From: Isoptericola sp. AK164
GTDB taxonomy: Bacteria > Actinomycetota > Actinomycetes > Actinomycetales > Cellulomonadaceae
Direction: 5' to 3'
Assembly: GCF_029643425.1 (NCBI RefSeq)
Contig: NZ_CP119106.1
Span: forward strand, 186,001 to 250,000
Length of the DNA stretch: 64,000 bases
The notes beneath the pieces are model-generated. The model did not search any database, was not told where the DNA came from, and saw nothing but the letters and a program-made list of their open reading frames with translations. A program made the position numbers and the translations under genes. How positions within the stretch are numbered: position 1 is the stretch's first letter; the number at the start of each line of letters is the position of its first letter. Positions 19,062 to 28,925 of the stretch are shown one piece after another.

Positions 19062-22000
19062 ATGACGCGTGCCGCTCGGGAGATCCGCCGTTCCGTCCGC
19101 CGCGCGACGGCCCGGCTCGGGGCCCTCGCCGTCGCCACGGGACTCGTGGGGGCCGCGGCGGTCGCCCCGGCCCAGGCCGTCGTCGAGCGGTACGACCCCT
19201 TCGCGGTGAACCAGGGCTTCTCCGCCGTGGCGACCGGCGACGCCCGGCTCAACAACGGCGAGTTCGAGGGGTCGGTCGCCGCGTTCGGCAGCCTGTCCAC
19301 GACCAGCCAGAACTACCCGTTCATCCACCAGGCCGCGGGCAGCCCGGACTACACCGTGCCGACCGTCGACGGGGACCCGGTGCGGGCGCTCGCGGACCGC
19401 TTCACCGGCGCCGGGGCGTTCACGGTGACCAACCGCGACGACTCGGGAACGATCGCCCCGGACTCGCCCGAGGCCACCGCGACGGCGAAGCTCGTCGACC
19501 TCGCGGGCGTCTCGGCGGCCGAGCGGGGTTCGGGGTACACGCGCCTGACCAACGCCGCCGGGGGTACCTAAGACCTGGAGCGCCTGCCGTACGACGGGGC
19601 GACCTGGCAGGACGACGTGGCGACGGAGCGCGCGAGCGTCGCCGACTACTTCGACGACCTCGACGCCCAGGTCGCCCGGACGAACCAGTGCCTGGCCGAC
19701 ATGTTCCTCGACCCGGAGCTCGGCCACGAGGTCACGGTGACCGGCGACGGGAACCTGACGTCCGTCTCCGACTTCTCGACCACGATCCCCAACTGGATCG
19801 ACTACGAGGACGTGGCCGGCACCGTCGTCAAGCTCGACGACGCCGGCGGGTACATCCCGTCGGCGCAGGCGCCGCTGGTCGTGCGCGTCTCGGACCCGAC
19901 GACGACGGTCGGTCCGCTGAACTTCGAGGGCTGGAACGACCAGGACCTGTCGTCCTTCATCATGCTCGACATGTCCGAGGCCTCCGGTCCGGTGACCGTC
20001 GACGGTCTCGAGTACGGCGCCGTCTGGGCGCCCGGGGTGGACGTCGTCTACACGTCCTCGCGCACGACGAACGGCCAGTGGTTCATCGACGACTTCACCA
20101 CCGGCGGTGAGAACGGTGGTGGCGGCGGCGAGCTGCACCACCACACGTTCCTCGGCGAGCTCCTGTGCGACGTCGACGACACCCCGGAGATCACCTCGCA
20201 GGCCGTGGTCGCGGACTCCGCGGACGGACTGCTGCCGGCCGACGGCGGCACGGTCGTGGACACGGTCTCCTACACCGGGCTGGAGCCGGAGACCGAGTAC
20301 ACCGTCACCGCGACCGTCATGGCCGCCGACGGCACCGACACCGGGATCACCGCGACGACGACGTTCACCCCCACGTCGTCCAGCGGCACCGTGGACGTCG
20401 CGATTCCGGTGACGCCGGAGCAGGCGGCGCTGTACGCCGGGCAGGACCTCGTCATCTTCCAGTCCGTCGCTCTGGACGGCACCGAGGTGGCCGGCCACGA
20501 GGACCTGCAGGACCCGGACCAGACGTTCGGGGTCGCCCCGATCCCGGCCACCGGTGGTTTCGACGTCGTCAAGGCGATCGACGGCAACGGGGCACCACTC
20601 GTCGACCCGACCACGACGTTCACCGTCACCTGGGAGGTCGTCGACGGCCCCTCCACCGGGCGGTCCGGCACGCTCGAGGTGCAGGCCGACGGCACCGTCG
20701 TCGCCGGACCGGACGACCTGCTCGAGGGCGACGTCGTGGAGTTCTCGGAGCTGACCGCCCCGGACGTCGAGAACGCCGACTTCTCCGACGTGACCATCGA
20801 CCCGGAGTCGATCACCATCGACCCGGCGTCCCCGACGACGCCGGTCATCACGGTGACGAACACCTACGAGGCTGCCGACGTGCCCTTCTCGATCCACAAG
20901 GAGTTCGCCGAGGGCTCCGTGGTCGACGCCTCCGACTTCGAGGGTGAGTTCTTCACCGTGGAATGGGAGGTCACCGTCGGACCCGACGTCGACGAGAGCG
21001 GCACCGTCGAGCTCCCGGCCGACGGCGATCCCGTCGTCGTGGAGGGGCTGCGGCACGGCGACGCCGTCTCCTTCACGGAGGTCTCCCTGCCGGAGCCCCC
21101 CGAGGGTGTCGTCTGGTGAACGCCCGTCATCACGCCGGACCCGCTGGTTCTCGACGCGGGCGCCGCCGAGCCGGCGACCGTCACCGTCACCAACAGGGCG
21201 TCCTCCGAACGCACCTCCGCAGGGGACATCTCGATCGCCAAGTACCTGGCCGGTGAGGGCGCCGGTGTCGTCTACCCGGACTTCGACAACCCGGACTGCG
21301 CCCCTCAGGGCGACGGCGGCGACTGCGCGGACCCGCCCGAGTACCGGTTCCGCTGGACGGTGATCGAATCGGCTGACCCCGAGAGCACGGGGCGCACCGG
21401 GACCGTCGACGTCCCCGCGGACGGCAGCGCGATCGACATTCCCGGCGAGGACGTGGAACCCTTCGACATCGGGGACGTCGTGGAGATCGACGAGGTGGGG
21501 TGCGTCGCGAACTGCCCGGACGGCGGTGTGGACCTGACCGATGTGACCTACTCCCCGGCGCGGACCGTGATCGTCGACCAGCGGGTCGACATCACCGTCG
21601 ACGTCACCAACACCTACGACATCGCCGACGCGACGTTCACCGCGCACAAGGAGATCGTGGGGTCGGGGGCCGACCTGGTGCCGGACGACGCGACGTTCGG
21701 CCTGCACTACGAGGTGGTCGACGGACCGTCCGCCGGCGTGGTCGGCACGCTCGACCTGCCGGCCGACGGCACCGTCGTGGACGGCCCGACGTTGACGGAC
21801 GGCGACGTCCTGGAGCTCTCCGAGGCGTCGACCCCGACGGTCGACGGCATCACCTGGGGCGAGGTCACGATCGATCCGACCGAGCTGACGCTCGACTCCG
21901 AGGCGGAGACGGTCGACGTGACGGTGACGAACACCGCCGAGCCGGCCCCGACGCTGTCGTCCCAGGTCACCGTCCTCGACCAGACCGCCTCCGGGATGCT

Positions 22001-22850
22001 GGCCTACTCCGGCGGCACCGTCGTCGACACTCTCACGTACACCGGCCTCGAGCCGGGTGTCGAGTACACGGTCGCGGGACTGCTCGCGACCCCGGACGGC
22101 ACCTCCACCGGGATCACGGCCGGGCCGGAGACGTTCGTGCCGGAGTCGTCCAGCGGCACGGTGGATGTCACGTTCGAGCTCACGCAGCAGCAGGCCGACA
22201 CCTATGCCGACCAGGATCTCGTCGCCCTGCAGGCCGTCTGGGTCGACGGCGAGGTCGTCGTCGTGCACGCCGACCCGACCGACCAGGACCAGACCTTCAC
22301 GGTCGCTGTGCCACCGACCCTGTCCTCGCAGGTGGCCGTCGTCGGCACCGATGGCAAGAGGGTCGGCCTGGAGGGCGCCACCGTGGTCGACACGATCAGC
22401 TACACGGGTCTGACCCCCGGGCTGGAGTACACGGTGGCCGGTGCCGTGGTGACCGACGGGCCGGCCTCCGTCGGCCCCGTCGGGGCGACGGCGTTCGTCC
22501 CGGACAGCCCGGACGGCACCGTGGACGTGACCTTCGAGGTCACGGCGGCGTACGCGGGGGAGTCGTTGGTGGCGTTCCAGGCCATCTTCCTCGACGGCGA
22601 GCTCGTGGTCGGGCACGCCGACCTGGCCGACGAGGCGCAGACGTTCGAGATCGTCGTCCCGCGGCCCGCGCCGTCCCCGGCGCCATCGCCGAGCCCGAGC
22701 ACCCCGGCGCCGGTGCCGACCGCGCCCGACGGCGGCGGCGACCTCCCGGTCACCGGGCCCGGGGCGGTGGGCGCCCTCCTGGCGGTCGCGGTGCTCAGCC
22801 TGCTGGCCGGGCTGGGCCTGCTGCGGTGGCGCCGTCGGACCCTCGGCTGA
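19062..22850 (+). pseudogene. LPxTG surface adhesin with choice-of-anchor A domain, interrupted by two in-frame stops
   Basis: One frame of 1,262 residues broken by TAA (19569-19571, residue 170) and TGA (21117-21119, residue 686). No frameshift is needed: the sequence on either side continues the same domains. Layout: signal peptide (1-40, ending AQA); choice-of-anchor A domain (about 42-347); a VaFE-type repeat (374-497); four DUF5979-like domains starting with FDVVKAI, FSIHKEF, ISIAKYL and FTAHKEI (500-960); two more VaFE repeats (964-1205); a Pro/Ser linker; LPVTG (about 1228), a membrane segment and Arg-rich tail for sortase anchoring. Intact, it would be a cell-wall pilin or adhesin with isopeptide-stabilised domains. 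AGGAG lies 5 nt before the ATG. Each stop is one base away from a sense codon. Confidence 0.85.
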
Positions 22851-22898
22851 CCCGGTGGCCCGGCGTGCGGGTCCCCGGCGCCCGGCGCGGCCCGGGGC

Positions 22899-23735
22899 TC
22901 AGCGCTCGTCGAGCATCGCCGCGAGCACCTGGACGACGCCGTGGTCGGCGTTGCCCGGGGCGGTGTGCGCGGCGCGGGCCAGCACGTCCGGGTGGGCGCC
23001 GGCCATCGCGTACGACCAGTCGGCGGCGTCGAGCATCTCGAGGTCGTTGAGGTAGTCCCCGAACGCCACCGTCTGCGCCGGGGTGACCCCGAGCGCCGCC
23101 TGCAGCCGACGCAGCGCGACCCCCTTGTTGACGCCCGGGTTCATCACGTCGACCCAGTGCGGGCTCGACACGACCACCTGCAGCGTGCCGGCGAGGTGCT
23201 CCAGGGAGGGGTAGGTGCCGGTCGCGGAGTCGACGTCGTCGTACACCGCCACCTTGAGCACCTGGTCGTCGACCGCGAGGAGGTCGTCGACCACCGTGAG
23301 GTCGGTGTAGTAGGTGCGCACGTGGTCGACGAACCCCGGGTCGGCCCGCTCGACGTAGGCCGAGCGACGTCCGGCGACCACGGCGCCGCCGCGGACGGGA
23401 TCGATGCCGCGCACGGCACGGACGATCGCGCCGACCGCCTCGGGGGCCAGGTCGTCGGTCGCGACGGCCGCCCCGCCGCGGGTCACGTAGGTGCCGTTCT
23501 CCGCGATGATCACCAGCTCCTCGTGCCCGGGGGTGCGCTCGGGCGGGAACGCGGCGGCGATGGTGGCGTGCTGTCGTCCCGAGGCCGGCACGAGGGTGAT
23601 GCCCGCGTCGTGCATCCGGGCCAGCAGCGGCCACAGGCCGTCGGGCACCCGGCCGTCGGGGTCGAGCAGCGTGCCGTCCATGTCGGTGACGACGAGGCGC
23701 ACGTCGGCCGGGCGGGGAACCGGGGGGAGAAGCAT
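22899..23735 (-). CDS. HAD-family hydrolase (Cof-like)
   Basis: 278 aa. Motif I DMDGTLL, motif II around PASGRQH, motif III Lys in NKGVALRRL, motif IV GDYLNDLEML. A large cap between motifs II and III identifies the Cof/IIB group, which removes phosphate from sugar phosphates or nucleotides. Divergent from the beta-glucosidase gene, so perhaps part of the same sugar theme; substrate unknown. Confidence 0.9.
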   Translation of the reverse strand: MLLPPVPRPADVRLVVTDMDGTLLDPDGRVPDGLWPLLARMHDAGITLVPASGRQHATIAAAFPPERTPGHEELVIIAENGTYVTRGGAAVATDDLAPEAVGAIVRAVRGIDPVRGGAVVAGRRSAYVERADPGFVDHVRTYYTDLTVVDDLLAVDDQVLKVAVYDDVDSATGTYPSLEHLAGTLQVVVSSPHWVDVMNPGVNKGVALRRLQAALGVTPAQTVAFGDYLNDLEMLDAADWSYAMAGAHPDVLARAAHTAPGNADHGVVQVLAAMLDER

Positions 23736-23784
23736 GGGACCAGGATCCCCGATCTCCGGCGCGACGGCGGCGACGACCGCCCCG

Positions 23785-23812
23785 TGGACGTTTACCGACC
23801 GCGTGGTAGATA
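23785..23812 (+). promoter_or_regulatory. Promoter of the GH3 beta-glucosidase gene
   Basis: TGGACG (23785-23790), 16-bp spacer, TAGATA (23807-23812). The start codon lies 44 bp downstream, after GAAGGGA. Confidence 0.45.
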
Positions 23813-23855
23813 TTCGTGCTACCGTCGTCGACGGACACACTGCGAAGGGATACCC

Positions 23856-26177
23856 ATGGCTGTCGACACCACCGCGACGACGCGTCTCGCCGTCGCCGAC
23901 GTCCCCCGGCTCGTCGCCGAGCTGACCCTGGAGGAGAAGGCCTCCCTCTGCTCCGGGCAGGACTTCTGGAACACCCAGGCGGTCGAGCGCCTCGGGATCC
24001 CGGCCGTGATGGTCACGGACGGACCGCACGGGCTGCGCAAGCAGGCCGGCGCCGCCGACCACGTCGGGCTGAACGACTCGGTCCCCGCCACCTGCTTCCC
24101 GCCCGCCGCCGGGCTCGCCTCCACCTGGGACCGCTCCGTGGTCCGCCGCGTGGGCGAGGCGCTCGGCGTCGAGACCCGCGCGAACGACGTCGGCGTGCTG
24201 CTCGGGCCCGGCGTCAACATGAAGCGCAGCCCCCTGTGCGGCCGCAACTTCGAGTACTTCAGCGAGGACCCGCACCTCGCCGGCGAGCTCGCCGCCGACC
24301 TCGTGGACGGCATCCAGTCCCAGGGCGTCGGCACCTCGCTCAAGCACTTCGCGGCCAACAACCAGGAGACCGACCGCATGCGCGTCTCCGCCGAGGTCGA
24401 CGAGCGCACCCTGCGCGAGATCTACCTGCCCGCGTTCGAGACCGTCGTCACCCGCTCCCAGCCCTGGACGGTGATGTGCGCCTACAACAAGATCAACGGC
24501 GTCTACGCCTCCCAGGACCCCTGGCTGCTCACCGAGGTCCTGCGTGACGAGTGGGGCTTCGAGGGTCTCGTCGTCTCCGACTGGGGCGCGGTCGACGACC
24601 GCGTCGAGGGCGTCGCCGCCGGTCTCGACCTCGAGATGCCGTCCTCCGCCGGGATCAACGACGCCCGCGTCGTCGCCGCCGTGCGCGCCGGCGAGCTCGA
24701 CGAGGCCGTCGTGGACCAGGCCGCCACCCGGGTCCTGACGATGGTCGCCCGTGCGCTGGAGGCCGCAGCCGACCCGGGCACGTTCGACGCCGCCACCCAC
24801 CACGCCCTCGCGCACGAGGTCGCCACCCGCACGGCCGTGCTGCTCAAGAACGACGGCGACGTGCTGCCGCTCGACCCGTCCGCGGCCGCCGACCTCGTCG
24901 TCGTCGGCGAGATGGCGCGTACCCCGCGCTACCAGGGCGCCGGGTCCTCGCAGGTCAACCCCACCCGCCTGGTCAGCGCCCTCGACGCGTTCGCCGAGCG
25001 CGGCCTCGACGTGCCGTTCCACCCCGGCTACGTGCTGGCCGAGGCCGCCGGGAAGCCGGGGCAGGACCGCACCGACGCCGAGCTCCGGGCCGAGGCCGTC
25101 GCGGCCGCGGACGGGCGCACCGCCGTCGTCTTCGCCGGGCTGCCGGCGGTCGACGAGTCCGAGGGCTACGACCGCGAGCACATGGACCTCCCGGCCGCGC
25201 ACCTCGCCCTGGTCCGCGAGGTCGCCGCCGTCGCCGCGCGCACGGTCGTCGTGCTCTCCAACGGCTCGGCCGTGACGGTCTCCGGCTGGGAGGACGCCGC
25301 CGACGCGATCCTGGAGACGTGGCTCGGCGGTCAGGCCTCCGGGTCGGCGACGGTCGCGCTGCTGCTCGGCGAGGCCTCGCCGTCCGGCCGCCTGGCCGAG
25401 TCGATCCCCGTCGCGCTCACCGACGTGCCCGCCCAGCTCAACTTCCCGGGCGAGAACGGTGCCGTCCGGTACGGCGAGGGGCTGTTCATCGGCTACCGCG
25501 GGCTCGACGCCACCGGGGCCGACGTCTCCTACCCGTTCGGCCACGGCCTGACCTACACCTCGTTCGGGTACGCCGACCTGACCGTCGACGCCGACGCGGT
25601 GACCCCGGCGACGGCCCCGGACGACGTCGTCGGGCGCGTCGCGTTCACCGTCACCAACACCGGGTCCCGCGAGGGTGTCGCCGTGCCGCAGCTCTACGTG
25701 GGCCGGCCCGGCTCCGCCGTCGCGCGGGCCCCGCGCGAGCTGCGGGGCTTCCGGACCGTCGCGCTGCAGCCGGGCGAGACGAAGCGGGTCGAGCTGGCGC
25801 TGACCCGCCGCGACCTGTCCCACTGGGACACCGCCACCCACGGCTGGGTCGTCGAGCCCGGCGCGGTCGAGGTCGCCGTCGGCGCCTCGTCCCGCGACCT
25901 GCCGCTGACCGCCGCGGTCGACCTCGTCGCGCCGACGGCGGAGGTGCCGCTGCGCGCCGACTCCACCATCGACGAGTGGCGTCGTCGGCCGGAGGCGTGG
26001 GCGGCCCTGTCGGCGGCCATGGGCGACGCCGCGCAGATGTTCGACACCGAGTCCGACCCCGCCATGGCGGCCATGCTCTCCGCGATCCCCGCGGTCAAGG
26101 TCACCACGATGGGCTTCGCCGAGGGGCTCACCCCCGAGAAGTTCTCGGAGCTGCTCGCGCAGCACGGCCAGGACTGA
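23856..26177 (+). CDS. Glycoside hydrolase family 3 beta-glucosidase
   Basis: 773 aa, no signal peptide, so cytoplasmic. N-terminal barrel with the nucleophile Asp in VVSDWGA (D242), substrate motifs TDGPHGLR and KHFAANNQETDR, and a second domain with AGLPAVDESEGYDREHMDLP carrying the likely acid/base. A fibronectin-like domain follows (GVAVPQLYVGRPGSAVARAPRELRGF), then a 70-residue tail also common in actinobacterial members. Removes glucose or another sugar from the non-reducing end of short beta-glycosides. GAAGGGA lies 5 nt before the ATG. Confidence 0.95.
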   Translation: MAVDTTATTRLAVADVPRLVAELTLEEKASLCSGQDFWNTQAVERLGIPAVMVTDGPHGLRKQAGAADHVGLNDSVPATCFPPAAGLASTWDRSVVRRVGEALGVETRANDVGVLLGPGVNMKRSPLCGRNFEYFSEDPHLAGELAADLVDGIQSQGVGTSLKHFAANNQETDRMRVSAEVDERTLREIYLPAFETVVTRSQPWTVMCAYNKINGVYASQDPWLLTEVLRDEWGFEGLVVSDWGAVDDRVEGVAAGLDLEMPSSAGINDARVVAAVRAGELDEAVVDQAATRVLTMVARALEAAADPGTFDAATHHALAHEVATRTAVLLKNDGDVLPLDPSAAADLVVVGEMARTPRYQGAGSSQVNPTRLVSALDAFAERGLDVPFHPGYVLAEAAGKPGQDRTDAELRAEAVAAADGRTAVVFAGLPAVDESEGYDREHMDLPAAHLALVREVAAVAARTVVVLSNGSAVTVSGWEDAADAILETWLGGQASGSATVALLLGEASPSGRLAESIPVALTDVPAQLNFPGENGAVRYGEGLFIGYRGLDATGADVSYPFGHGLTYTSFGYADLTVDADAVTPATAPDDVVGRVAFTVTNTGSREGVAVPQLYVGRPGSAVARAPRELRGFRTVALQPGETKRVELALTRRDLSHWDTATHGWVVEPGAVEVAVGASSRDLPLTAAVDLVAPTAEVPLRADSTIDEWRRRPEAWAALSAAMGDAAQMFDTESDPAMAAMLSAIPAVKVTTMGFAEGLTPEKFSELLAQHGQD

Positions 26178-26190
26178 CCCGGAACCGGGA

Positions 26191-26227
26191 GCGCGCCGGC
26201 CGGACCGTCAGGGTCCGGCCGGCGCGC
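26191..26227. terminator. Bidirectional hairpin terminator
   Basis: Perfect 16-bp arms (26191-26206 and 26212-26227) with a 5-nt loop, in the 58-bp gap where the GH3 gene and the LacI-type gene converge. Confidence 0.85.
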
Positions 26228-26235
26228 GCGGTGCG

Positions 26236-27252
26236 TCACGCGCTCGCGACGGTGGAGCGTCGCACGACCAGCTCCGGCTGGTAGACGGTCTGGCGCGGGA
26301 TCGTGTCGGGGTCCTCCGACTCCTCGAGGAGGATCCGCAGCGCCGTGGCGCCGATCGTCGTGCTGGGCTGCCGCATCGAGGACAGCGGTACGGCGGCGGC
26401 CGCGGCGAACGAGATGTCGTCGAACCCCATGATCGCGACGTCCTCGGGGACCCGGAGACGGCCGTCGCCCACGATGGCCTGCAGCAGCCCGAGCGCCACC
26501 AGGTCGTTCGCCGCGAAGACGGCGTCGGGCCGGTCGGCGGGCTCCCTCGCGAGGAGACGCTCGCCGGCTGCCACGCCGGCAGCGACGCTCGTGGTCTCGG
26601 TCGCGACGACCTCCACCGACACGGGCAGGCCGGACTCGTCCGCCGCGACCCGCGCCCCGGCGAGCCGGTCGGTCACCTGACGCAGGGTCAGCGGCCCGCC
26701 GACGAAGGCGATCCGACGCCGGCCGGTCGCCAGCAGGTGCTCGACGGCCATGCGCCCGCCGGCCACGTTGTCCACCGAGACCGACGAGACCGGCTCCTCC
26801 CCGCTGAACCGGTCGACCAGGACCGACCGGATACCGCGTTCCCGCAGCTGGTGGAGGCGTCGGCTCACGTCGCCGACCGGAGCGATGAGCAGCCCGCGGA
26901 CGCGGTGCTCCTCGAACAGGTCGAGGTACATGCGCTCGCGGGCGGGGTCCTCGGCCGAGCTGCCGTAGAGGAGGGCGATGCCGCGGTCGGCCGCCTCGTC
27001 GGCCGCACCGCGTCCGACGTCCTGGAAGAACGGCACCTGGCTGTCGACGACGATCAGCCCGATGCTGGCCGTGACGCCGGACCGGAGGTTCCGCGCGGCC
27101 TCGTTGCGCACGTAGCCGAGCTCGCCGATGGAGGCGCGCACGCGTGCCAGCGCGTCCGGGGAGACGCTGTCCGGTCGGTTCAGCGCGTTGGACACCGTCC
27201 CGACGGACACGCCGGCGTGCCGCGCGACGTCCCGGACACTCACTTGGCCCAC
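26236..27252 (-). CDS. LacI-family repressor, probable regulator of the rhamnose importer
   Basis: 338 aa. N-terminal helix-turn-helix VRDVARHAGVSVGTVSNALNRP, hinge-helix region, then a periplasmic-binding-like sensor domain (VGGPLTLRQVTDRL, VFAANDLVALGLL, GFDDISFAAAAAVPLSS). GTG start at 27252. The gene is divergent from the ABC importer operon, 152 bp apart, and a LacI-type operator lies between them, which makes this the likely repressor of that operon. The inducer is probably rhamnose or a derivative (inference from context). Confidence 0.9.
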   Translation of the reverse strand: MGQVSVRDVARHAGVSVGTVSNALNRPDSVSPDALARVRASIGELGYVRNEAARNLRSGVTASIGLIVVDSQVPFFQDVGRGAADEAADRGIALLYGSSAEDPARERMYLDLFEEHRVRGLLIAPVGDVSRRLHQLRERGIRSVLVDRFSGEEPVSSVSVDNVAGGRMAVEHLLATGRRRIAFVGGPLTLRQVTDRLAGARVAADESGLPVSVEVVATETTSVAAGVAAGERLLAREPADRPDAVFAANDLVALGLLQAIVGDGRLRVPEDVAIMGFDDISFAAAAAVPLSSMRQPSTTIGATALRILLEESEDPDTIPRQTVYQPELVVRRSTVASA

Positions 27253-27299
27253 GTTGTCTCCTCCTCAGACATCAAGCAGATCACGATCGAGCGTCGGCC

Positions 27300-27328
27300 T
27301 TGACCACCGTCGGTCGGGTCCGTAGATT
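27300..27328 (+). promoter_or_regulatory. Promoter of the rhamnose importer operon
   Basis: TTGACC (27300-27305), 17-bp spacer, TAGATT (27323-27328): close to the vegetative sigma consensus. Transcription should begin near 27335, just before the operator. Confidence 0.6.
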
Positions 27329-27343
27329 AAACCTGAACGACCT

Positions 27344-27355
27344 TGAAACGTTTCA
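27344..27355. promoter_or_regulatory. LacI-type operator
   Basis: TGAAACGTTTCA, a perfect 12-bp palindrome with the central CG of LacI-family sites. About 10-20 bp downstream of the predicted transcript start, so a bound repressor would block the importer operon. Confidence 0.7.
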
Positions 27356-27404
27356 TCGTTCGTTCAGTGACCTCAGGATAGTCCGCCTCGACGAGGAGGT
27401 ATCG

Positions 27405-28925
27405 GTGCAGTCGGACACCACGTCGGCGACGCCAGCGTTGGAGCTGTCGCGCGTCGTCAAGTCGTTCGGTGCCGTGGTGGCGCTGCGATCCGGGAGCCTC
27501 CGGCTCCACGACGGGTCGATCCATGCGCTCATCGGCGAGAACGGGGCCGGGAAGTCGACCCTGGTCAAGATCATCGCGGGGCTCTACCGCCGTGACGGCG
27601 GTGAGTTCCGGCTGCGCGGCGAGGAGGTCGACTTCCACAGCACCGCCCAGTCGAAGGCCAACGGCATCGCCGTCATCTACCAGGAGCCCACCCTCTTCCC
27701 GGACCTGTCCGTGGTGGAGAACATCTTCATGGGGCGCCAGCCCACCGGTCGGCTCGGCCGGATCGACCGGGCGGCCATGCGCGCCGAGGCGACCGAGATC
27801 TTCGAGCGCCTGGGCGTGTCGATCGATCCCGACCGTCCCACCGACGGGCTCTCGATCGCGGACCAGCAGATCATCGAGATCGCCAAGGCGATCTCCCTGG
27901 ACGCGAGCGTCCTGGTGATGGACGAGCCGACGGCCGCGCTGAGCGGCGTCGAGGTCGACCGGCTGTTCTCGGTCGCCCGCAGCTTGCGTGACGAGGGCCG
28001 TGCGCTGGTCTTCATCTCCCACCGCTTCGACGAGGTCTTCGACCTGTGCGACACCGTCACGGTGATGCGCGACGGCGCCCACGTGGACACGATGCCGATC
28101 GCGGAGACGACCGTCGACGACATGGTGCGCATGATGGTCGGTCGCGACGTGACCGAGATGTTCCCCAAGCTCCCCGCCGAGATCGGCGAGGAGGTGCTCG
28201 CCGTCGACGGGCTCACCCAGCCCGGCGTGTTCCACGACGTCTCCTTCACCGTGCACGCCGGCGAGATCGTCGGCCTGGCCGGCCTCGTCGGCGCCGGTCG
28301 CAGCGAGGTCGCCCGTGCCGTGTTCGGCGTCGACCCCTACCGCGAGGGCACCGTGCACGTCGGCGGCGCACCCCTGCCCAAGGGGCGTCCGCGGGCCGCG
28401 ATGGCCCGCGGCCTCGCCCTCGTGCCCGAGGACCGCCGGCGCCAGGGGCTGGTGCTCGACCTCCCGGTGACCCGCAACATCACCCTCGCGGTCCGCGACC
28501 GGCTCGCCCGTTTCGGGCTCATCTGGGGGAGCCGCGAGAACGAGTCCGCCCGCGTCTGGGCCAGCCGCCTCGAGGTCAAGACGGCGGCGCTCGACACCGA
28601 GTCCGGCACCCTCAGCGGCGGCAACCAGCAGAAGGTCGTCCTCGGCAAGTGGCTCGCCACCGACCCGAAGGTCCTCATCGTCGACGAGCCCACCCGCGGC
28701 ATCGACGTCGGGACCAAGGCCGAGGTCCACCGGCTGCTGTCGCAGCTCGCCCAGCAGGGCATCGCCATCCTGATGATCTCCTCCGAGCTGCCCGAGGTGC
28801 TCGGCATGGCCGACCGGGTCCTCGTCATGCGCGAGGGCCGGCTGACCGGCGAGTTCAAGCGGGAGCAGGCGACCCCCGAGGCCGTGATGCTCGCCGCCAC
28901 CGCAGACGAGGAGCCCGCCCGATGA
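27405..28925 (+). CDS. rhaT: Rhamnose ABC importer, ATPase (two ATP-binding domains)
   Basis: 506 aa from a GTG with GAGGAGGT 4 nt upstream. Two ATPase domains: Walker A GENGAGKS near residue 45; first signature region LSIADQQIIEIAKA with Walker B VLVMDEPTAAL; second signature LSGGNQQKVVLGKW with IVDEPTRGID. This is the RbsA/MglA-like layout of CUT2 sugar importers. The symbol follows the Rhizobium rhamnose system and rests on the RhaS-type binding protein three genes downstream. Stop overlaps the next start (ATGA). Confidence 0.85.
   Translation: MQSDTTSATPALELSRVVKSFGAVVALRSGSLRLHDGSIHALIGENGAGKSTLVKIIAGLYRRDGGEFRLRGEEVDFHSTAQSKANGIAVIYQEPTLFPDLSVVENIFMGRQPTGRLGRIDRAAMRAEATEIFERLGVSIDPDRPTDGLSIADQQIIEIAKAISLDASVLVMDEPTAALSGVEVDRLFSVARSLRDEGRALVFISHRFDEVFDLCDTVTVMRDGAHVDTMPIAETTVDDMVRMMVGRDVTEMFPKLPAEIGEEVLAVDGLTQPGVFHDVSFTVHAGEIVGLAGLVGAGRSEVARAVFGVDPYREGTVHVGGAPLPKGRPRAAMARGLALVPEDRRRQGLVLDLPVTRNITLAVRDRLARFGLIWGSRENESARVWASRLEVKTAALDTESGTLSGGNQQKVVLGKWLATDPKVLIVDEPTRGIDVGTKAEVHRLLSQLAQQGIAILMISSELPEVLGMADRVLVMREGRLTGEFKREQATPEAVMLAATADEEPAR

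Noticed and set aside
19569-21119. Stop-codon recoding (for example selenocysteine at TGA) in the adhesin
   Set aside because: The two stops differ (TAA and TGA), no Cys-like redox context or insertion element is visible, and each is one base from a sense codon.
18984-22616. A 1,210-codon minus-strand open frame opposite the adhesin gene
   Set aside because: It mirrors the codon pattern of the adhesin, which has recognisable domains and a sortase signal; the antisense product has none.
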